DNA of 64,000 nt. Origin: Erythrobasidium yunnanense (lineage: Eukaryota > Basidiomycota > Cystobasidiomycetes > Erythrobasidiales > Erythrobasidiaceae). The notes under the pieces are model-generated. The model was not told where the DNA came from and ran no database searches. It was given only the letters and a program-made list of their open reading frames with translations. The stretch covers positions 186,001-250,000 of the forward strand of contig BCJC01000009.1 of assembly GCA_001600175.1 (NCBI GenBank). Direction: 5' to 3'. The position numbers and the translations under genes are program-made. Position 1 is the stretch's first letter. Every line of letters begins with the position of its first letter. Positions 57,612-64,000 of the stretch are shown here, piece after piece.

Positions 57612-57701
57612 TTGCGGGCAACCTAGGCATGAAGTACTATTAGAACTCTATCAACTATCGTTGTACAACTCTCGCAATTATCGTGCAGCCTTCCAAACTT
57701 T

Positions 57702-60700
57702 CTACTTTGACTTCTTTCCCCCTGTCTTGGTGCCATTTTCTGTCTGAAGTCCAATGCCATAGGAGCTGAGAACACGGCCACATGAGAACCGCAGATGCTG
57801 TGCGCGCTCAGTATCCCACAAGCCCATCGATAGAAACGCTCTTCCGTAGTGCATGCATGCTTCGGAATGAAACTTGGTATATAGGCGGGACGAGATCGAA
57901 GACTGTGATGTCAAGCAGGATCAGTATACTTTCGCATGTTCGAGGAGTAGCAAGACGTACCTTTAACCTGTCGGCCTCGTTCTTCTTCTCCTTCTCCACC
58001 TTGTCTATGGATTCCAGCGTGAACGCCCATTCATCCGGGAGCACCCATAGCTTGGCTCCTTGGAGATACATCTGGAAAGTGCACACTGCACGGTTGTACT
58101 CGAAGCGTTCTGTACACCAAGGCTGTCTGTCCTTCCCTATGACCAAAGAAGGGGAGTAATGAAGATCGTACTCCGTAATCTCGTAATATGGTCGCTTATA
58201 GGGTTGCGGTACGTTCCTAGCGTCATCGAGCGACTGTCCAGTCGTGTCGTCTCTGTGGTAGCGGAACCAGCGGGCAAAGCTTGTAGGCCCCTTTCCTTGC
58301 TCCCAGCGGCTGTCATACAGAGCGAAAGCCCGTTCGCCTGACACAGCGCCGTCTTCTCCGCCTCCTTGCGATGTGGTGAGGCTTGCAACGAGATCCTTGG
58401 TGCTTGCCGGCCAGCTGTCCACAGCTACCGGCAGCGTGACCATGTGACTATCCAGATACGCCTCTGACAGGGTAGTGAAGTCTTCAGCGGCAACTCCGTC
58501 CGTGTCAGGAGATACAGCAGCGATTTCCCGAATTGTGGAGAGCAAGGGTAATCTGCCGCCTGGAGCTGCAGTTCTGGTTGCGCCGAAGAGGGGCACAACG
58601 ACAGCATGTGCTTGGTCCAGTACAAGTTTCCGGAGTTCTTCGTCGGTGTTCAGCTTGTTGTGCAGGCCTATCGACGGAAGGATCCGTGCATCCGAAACGA
58701 GCCAGGCCATGTCTGTCCTAGCGAAGAAGCGCGCCAGGTTGAGGTGGAAGTTTGTACCAACAGGTCTTGTGATAAGTCGCTCCCGTCGCCGGTTTGACTG
58801 AAGCTCAGACTGATGAGGCGCGTAGACGGCATGGAAATCGACCATTGACCGAATTAAGGGATCTTCCATGCGGAGGGCGTCGAGCTTCGTTACCAGTTCA
58901 GGTTTTGCAGATGTCTTGGAGTCGACTGTCTCATAGACCACGGAAATCGGTCCTTGCCAGCGCTTGACAAAGTCCGCAAGTTGAGGTAACCATGCATCGT
59001 TGATATAAAGACAGGCAGTAACATCACCGCCAAGTCCGGGTTCTTCAGCGCGAAAGAGGAATGGATCGATCTGGTCGTGGAGCGAGCTATCAAGCTTGGA
59101 GTGCAGCTTCGAAAACCGATATTTATGCGTGAAAGACTGAAGTGGACTGATTGCAGCAGAAGCGTCTGCTCAGAGCGATCGCAAGCATTAGTGACCGTTC
59201 GGATCGCTGCATGACGTTCTGGAACTGACCTGTACTCCGCCTGGCTATCTTCGGCAGCTTCTCTAATGCCAACTTGTTTGCAGCTCGACTCGATCCTTGC
59301 CTCTCACTCGCAAATTCCCCTCCTACTTCCGCAGAGCTTGCTATTCCTTTTAATCTTGCAGCAACATACGCGTCTGCGGCATGGTATACGCCAACAAACT
59401 GATGCTTCGCGTGTTGCCAGCGCGACGGATGAGTTGGTTCCTCCGCCTGTAGAGATGTCACAAGCGGATAGGTCGTTACAGACGGAGTCTTGCGCTGAAT
59501 CCGATTGAGAGGTGATATGCCGGTCAACCTTGCCGTAAGGTATAGAAGCGAGAAGCAGATGTACGCCATCCAGAGGACGCGAAGTAGTAACGAGCGTTTC
59601 CTCCGACTCGTTGGCGTGGATACAGAAGAGCTTCTCTTCCGCTTCTTGTCAGGGCTAGCATAGGGTCTTCGAGACTGTGAACCGTTGCGAGTAGGGATAT
59701 CAGGGAGGATCTGTGCTGATATGCTCTCGAGCGAGCTCAACAATGTACTATATGCGTCTAGGAGATAGTCGCTACTAAGACAGCGAATCAGTCTTCGATG
59801 CTTTGCTAGCGAGGAGCGCGAAGCTTACGTAGACATCTTGCCGGTCGCGCTAGCGGTCGAGCGCCCAGTAGATGGACCAGTATCATGAGCACGAAGTTTA
59901 CCAGCCTGCTTCGATGATAGAGGTCGCCTAGGACCAGCGGCACTAGACAAGCTTGAAGGGTAAGAAGAGCTTGCTGGAAAGCATGCTGATGACAGAGAAG
60001 GCTCTTTACGATGGAAAGCGCTCTGCTTTCCTCGCGCCGATGTCGATGCAAAGGATGCTACGTATTCTTGCGGCGGGGATGGTGTGACGGTCATGCGGAT
60101 ATCTGGACTGCTCAAAAGGCCAGGGGCATGCTCAAAAGCATGCGAAGTCCAGTACGGCGCGGCTATGGTGGACCGGCGAGGAAAGTGGAAGGGAGAAGAG
60201 GGAGAGTCGATGAATGGAGCTGAGGATGAGGGATCGGCTGGGGTCAAAGGGGACATGGGAGATGTTGGCGAGTATTCATCGTGATAGAGGCTCTGTCGCC
60301 GAACGGGCTGCAAAGTGTGAAGGTATCCTGGTTGCTCTTCCCTCGTATCTTGATCGAAGACTGTAGCCTTTGGTGTTTCTTCTAGCTCATAGATGTCGCC
60401 TGTTCGCAGATTGGGTGTCGATAGAGATGGCTGCTTCCAGCCTTCACTGTAGTCGACTGATGTATCTGCACTGTGGTAAGTGTTGTAATCTAGGGACTCT
60501 CGCCTGCGCGAGGAAGAAGCTGTCGAGGTAGACGAGCACGTCTCGTCATCTCTTTCGACTATTGTGCTACTCGTGTTGAATCCAAGACCAGCTAGAGAGG
60601 CTGAGCGATGAGGAAGAGCTAGAAGTCCAGGGTTGGAGTTTGATCTGGTTCGGCGCCTTACATGGCCTCCCCTCGCAGGCGACGCAGTCGTTGATGCGCT

Positions 60701-60724
60701 ACTGTAATCATCGTGGGCCGCCAT
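57702..60724 (-). CDS. LARGE-like type II membrane glycosyltransferase
   Basis: The start is taken at ATG 60724 (MAAHDDYSSASTTASPARGG), giving about 300 residues of Ser-rich cytosolic head. This first exon ends at GKMST with an apparent stop, but a GTAAGC donor at 59828 overlaps that stop and splices to TAG at about 59765, continuing SDYLLDAYSTLLSSLESI. A single membrane helix follows (LLLRVLWMAYICFSLLYLTA). The lumenal domain matches the GT49/LARGE-type family: GGDVTACLYINDAWLPQLAD, then ISVVYETVDSK, RPVGTNFHLNLARFFARTDM and SPSLVIGKDRQPWCTERFEY. The last exon ends FHSEACMHYGRAFLSMGLWD. The metal-binding motif reads SDARILPS. The natural acceptor is unknown; fungal wall or glycolipid glycosylation is likely. 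Confidence 0.8.
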
Positions 60725-61451
60725 TTGACTCCGCAACCAGATATACGGTAAGGAAAGAGGTTGCGAGCGACGCGACAAAGGGATTTCTGGAGCGCTTGCC
60801 GGCTAGAAGCTGGCGACCGCTACTCTTCGCTGGGATCGCTATACCAGGATGTGTGATAATGTCTCGTAGGGATAGATGTACGCTGATGACAGTCGGAGCT
60901 GAGTCCGCGTCCGCTCTGATGACAGCTGTTTGGTTGACAGGCGTCGTTGCAGACCGAATCAGCTGAACGGCCTGCGGGCTTGAGAGGTCGTCGCGCTTGA
61001 GTAGGTGTAAGAGTGCGAAAGAGCGGAGGCAAGAATGGGCGGACTGCCAGCAACAGAGCGACGTTCTTCAGGATTCACTCCTTTCTCTGGACCAGCCTGA
61101 GAATGCTTGCTCGAAGGCCAGGAAGTGGCTATCTTTAGGTGTCAACGCGAGCCAGGACTGTCTATAGAGGTGGATTGGCACTGATGAAGACGTGCCAGAC
61201 GTCGTTGCTGTTGGGATGAGCAAGTCCAAGGAGATTTGCGCCAAGTCGCATGAGAGAAAGCTGAGGCTACATTTCGCATCACAAATGGAGGGAATGACAA
61301 GTTACTGGTCTTGAGAAGATATATACAGCTATACACAGCTCCGCTCAATCGCTATAATTACGGATCACGGCACTCCGGGATATGCTGCGCGCTGTGATCA
61401 CTCGCAGCCAACACTGTTTACTTCGTAGTGCACTTCTCGTCGTGTGTGCCT
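60725..61451. other. Intergenic region of 727 bases
   Basis: This region lies between the glycosyltransferase start and the phosphatase end, both on the minus strand. Several 60-110 codon frames overlap here. One on the minus strand (61053-60820) reads like a presequence (LAVRPFLPPLFRTL) but has no ATG. I do not support a gene. Confidence 0.35.
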
Positions 61452-62471
61452 TTACCGCTTGCCGCGTCGCCGTTCTACGAAGACATTGCTTTGCTCGCCT
61501 GAACGAGCCTGTCTCCAGTCCTGTAAACCTTTCTCAAAGATACGTCTGTTGACGCCCTCGGGCACCAGCACGAAGGTCACGCCCAGCGATGCGACTTCAC
61601 GATTACGCGATTCACTGCAGATGCAATGTCAGACTCTGTTAGGTGCAGGCGAAGGTGAGGGAGCACTCACTCGTCATAGAAGACCATTTCTAGACGCGCA
61701 AGTTAGTATGCTGTTCGCACACATGTTCATAACCCTAGCGAGACTTTCTCACCTTCGTATGGTATGCCTGTCTTCTTGTGGATCTCCTTGAAATGCTTGA
61801 TTTTCGAGCCACTGAAAGAAGCATGTAAGGTTGGCGATAATTTCTGGGCGTTTGGCTCATATGCTCACGGATAGATCTCGCGCGTATCGAAGCACTCTAT
61901 CGCTCGCACGAGTGCAGGCTTCGCATCTTGTGCTTGCGCGTCATTGCCTGGTATCAATAGCTGATCCAACGCTTGGTCCGCCCTGGCTCCTTGTCATTAG
62001 CTCATGCAAGGTAGAGTTTTGCGGAGTAAGAGCTACACACGCTCTGGGCGCGCTCGTCCGGCTTGCGACCGCTACGTGAATGTCTTGATCTTCCTTCAGC
62101 TGTAGTAGAATTGCTGGTACATCCTCGTAGAAGCTCATGCGGCGGTTGTGTCGGTCATATACAGCATTAACATCGTCTGGCTTGCGTCGCTTTATCGGAG
62201 GATCAACATGCGTGTCCACCCTTCTTCAAGACGTCAATTCAGGTTGCGGTCTTCCAAAGCAGATCAGTAGACCGCGTACCAGAGCGGCCATAGAGTATAG
62301 TCTGCATATATGCATTAGATACGGCTCGAGCGCAAAGCGAGTTGCAGCGGAAATACCGAGGTCGAAGCAGATCAATCGAGGCATCTTGGGTTTGTCAGAT
62401 GAGATCGATGGTATTGCAGCTGATGCGCTAGGCTCTGAATCAGAGTCTCCCGAACTGCTGGAGTGTGGCAT
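61452..62471 (-). CDS. MDP-1 type HAD phosphatase
   Basis: Magnesium-dependent phosphatase-1 is a small HAD-superfamily enzyme acting on phosphotyrosine or fructosamine-phosphates. ATG 62471 gives a Ser-rich head MPHSSSSGDSDSEP; an inner ATG gives MPRLICFDL, which splices (intron at about 62293-62362) into DYTLWPLW, forming the FDLDYTLW nucleophile motif. After a second intron comes VDTHVDPPIKRRKP, then LKEDQDIHVAVASRTSAPRA with the motif II Ser/Thr, then YPGSKIKHFKEIHKKTGIPY and MVFYDDESRN with the acidic motif. It ends ERRRGKR at 61452. Six or seven exons. The head before MPRLICF may not be translated. Confidence 0.85.
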
Positions 62472-62676
62472 GGCTCGAAAACAGAGATGTGAGTCGGGCT
62501 CTGCTGAAGCGGCAGCGTTATGATACTTTGGACAGACCATGCAGATGTTACGAGAAAGTTCACATGCCGAGACTTTCTTTCAGTACATAAACACCACCAC
62601 AGCGCCTTTCATACTCCGCCTGCTAAGTAGCTCCTCCCTTTACCATCGCAATATAGCCTTGTGATCTGAGGACGGG

Positions 62677-63549
62677 CTACTTCCTCTTCTTCGGCGTCTG
62701 AGTCCCTCCTTTTGTAGCTGTTGAGGTCGGAGCAGGCTTCGAGACGCTAGCCTTCTCGGCACTCTCGATCTTCTTCAATTCTTTGCTGATTTCCTTCTGC
62801 AGCTGTCTTTCGCTGTAGTACTGCGCCCCTTGCAGGGCGACTACTCCAGTTAATGTCACTGCTATGATTGCATGCGCCGAGGCTATCTGGCTGATTGCAC
62901 CTAGAGCGGCTGGCGAGAGTGCAGGTGCTTTTCTCGGTAGCCCGGCCAGTACTTGCATACCTACGAGGGTCGCTATTTCAGTATGCATAGAGACCTTAGG
63001 TCTGAGGTAACCTACTAGTCTGTATGTTTTGGCTATGAATGAAGATGGCCGCGCTGAAGAGAACTAGTACGATTATTCAGCCAGACTTCTGCCTGGGCTG
63101 TAAGTCGGCTCACAAAGGGATCCTCCATCGAAGAGTATACTGCTTTGCGTCCCTTTTGTGAGCTTCAAGAGCAAGGCTCCCACTGCCAGCGTAGCTATTC
63201 CCGTCAGTACCGCATTCAGCCATTGCGGGCCTTCCAGGACATCGTGATAGTATGTGACTGCTTCTCGGATCGAAGCTTCTGTTGGAATCTGCCATATAAC
63301 TCGATGGTCGACTGCAGAGCCATGCGACCGTGACAGGTGGAGAGGGAAAGGTCATACGTCGGCATGAAGAATTCATAGTCGCATCAGGCTGAAAGATAGT
63401 CAGCTTACCAGCCCAATTGACGAAGAATGCGCCAGTCAGAAGCGACGAGCTTCCGAGGATAACCTGGAAACATAGCGTCAGTACGATGTGCCGACATCCG
63501 AGCCAGCGGGACAAGGCTTCACACTGGTCAGTGCTGGTGCAGTTGTCAT
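62677..63549 (-). CDS. SHR3: ER packaging chaperone Shr3
   Basis: Shr3 is an ER membrane chaperone that folds amino-acid permeases and helps them into COPII vesicles. Five exons join as follows. ATG 63549 gives MTTAPALTS, then VILGSSSLLTGAFFVNWA (membrane helix 1), then VDHRVIWQIPTEASIREAVT and YYHDVLEGPQWLNAV, helix 2 LTGIATLAVGALLLKL, then SSILFDGGSLFLFSAAIFIH (helix 3, with the family's FDG.SL), and from 62933 the last exon with SQIASAHAIIAVTLTGVVAL (helix 4). The cytosolic tail is helical and ends GGTQTPKKRK, a basic end typical of ER retrieval. The intron before the last exon has an ATG inside it that could mislead gene callers into a separate small protein. Confidence 0.88.
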
Positions 63550-63697
63550 CTTGAAGCTCTCAAGGTTGTGGAAAGCGATTCGAAAGACTATCAGACCGAA
63601 GTCAACAGAGCCGGATCTTTGATCACGTTCGCAACTTACCGATACCTCACAAGTTTACTGTTCTGACACCTACAGACACAAATCTGGCTGTCTGCTT

Positions 63698-64000
63698 ATG
63701 AGCAATCTGAGGCGCCAGTCTTCAGCTTCTCAAGCAGCCTCGCTATCGACCTTGCATGAATCCTCGTCTGGCCCGGATCTGGCGTCGCTTGCTGGAACGC
63801 AGTCGCAGTCGCAGTTAAAGCAATCTAGCAAGAGCACAAGTAGACACAGCCCTTCCTTATCGCATTCTATAGGCAGTAATGGCCGCCCAAGCTCTGCCTT
63901 TGCGAGTCGTCAACAAGCCCCGCGTCAGGTGTCGAATGAATACTTCAACTCGTATAAATCCAAAGAAGAAGATTCGAAGTCAGCAGGTCCTGCTGATCCC
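63698..64000 (+). CDS. Start of a Ser/Gln-rich protein, cut by right edge
   Basis: From ATG 63698 an open frame of 101 codons runs to the last base of the window without a stop. It reads MSNLRRQSSASQAASLSTLH, then a Ser/Gln-rich disordered head with many Ser pairs and basic residues, ending EDSKSAGPADP. Such heads are common on fungal transporters and signalling proteins, but no domain is visible yet. It is divergent from SHR3 with about 150 bases between the starts. Confidence 0.6.
   Translation, partial: MSNLRRQSSASQAASLSTLHESSSGPDLASLAGTQSQSQLKQSSKSTSRHSPSLSHSIGSNGRPSSAFASRQQAPRQVSNEYFNSYKSKEEDSKSAGPADP

Noticed and set aside
60820-61053. Minus-strand frame with a presequence-like head (LAVRPFLPPLFRTL) and several Cys
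   Set aside because: It has no ATG, the Cys spacing is not a twin CX9C, and no upstream exon could be joined convincingly.
62677-62988. A separate 103-residue membrane protein starting MHTEIATLVG
   Set aside because: The ATG lies inside an intron; the frame is the last exon of SHR3, as the FDGGSL exon and helix order show.
1-64000. tRNA, rRNA, CRISPR, transposon or viral-like elements
   Set aside because: By eye I found no T-loop/acceptor pairing, no spaced repeats, no terminal repeats and no polymerase, integrase, transposase or capsid-like frames.

Overview
The window is nuclear DNA of a compact, intron-rich fungal genome, almost certainly a basidiomycete. Genes on both strands are split by many short GT-AG introns of about 50-90 bases, intergenic distances are often 30-150 bases, and the protein set is fungal: Shr3, Nta1, Afi1, a Kre9-like wall domain protein, Ccr4 and Shg1. 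The genus cannot be fixed from sequence alone; a small-genome Pucciniomycotina such as a Mixia relative is only a guess. I saw no tRNA, rRNA, CRISPR array, LTR element or DNA transposon. Exon joins were worked out by eye from splice signals and family motifs, so outer boundaries are firmer than inner ones.

Layout. 1-3.3 kb: Tlg2 syntaxin (cut by the left edge), divergent from Erg8 phosphomevalonate kinase. 3.5-13.9 kb: a long disordered protein, a TBC1D5-type RabGAP, an F-box/leucine-rich protein and a DUF6593-like protein. 15-21.6 kb: an unknown phosphosite-rich protein, eIF2 alpha, PIG-S/Gpi17, Tsr3 and Vps24. 21.6-28.3 kb: a gene-poor stretch with four small Cys/His-rich genes, one frameshifted, that look like a diverged local family, plus a Sos7-like kinetochore protein. 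28.3-32.5 kb: an ammonium transporter and a bacterial-type L-asparaginase sharing an upstream region full of GATA-factor sites. 32.6-38 kb: KLHDC4-type Kelch protein, a degenerate alpha/beta-hydrolase, Nta1 amidase and a secreted wall-type protein. 38-53.1 kb: Afi1, separase Esp1 and a very long disordered RING-H2 protein. 53.5-64 kb: Ccr4, Shg1, a LARGE-like glycosyltransferase, an MDP-1 type phosphatase, the ER chaperone Shr3 and the start of one gene cut by the right edge.

Working together. Most genes are unrelated housekeeping genes. The exceptions are the nitrogen pair (ammonium uptake and asparagine breakdown, sharing a GATA-rich promoter region, with Shr3 and Nta1 also touching amino-acid handling elsewhere in the window) and the small Cys/His family, which is the best candidate for something undescribed. 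Three possible members may carry a phase-0 intron placed just after the last Cys pair and a few codons before the stop.
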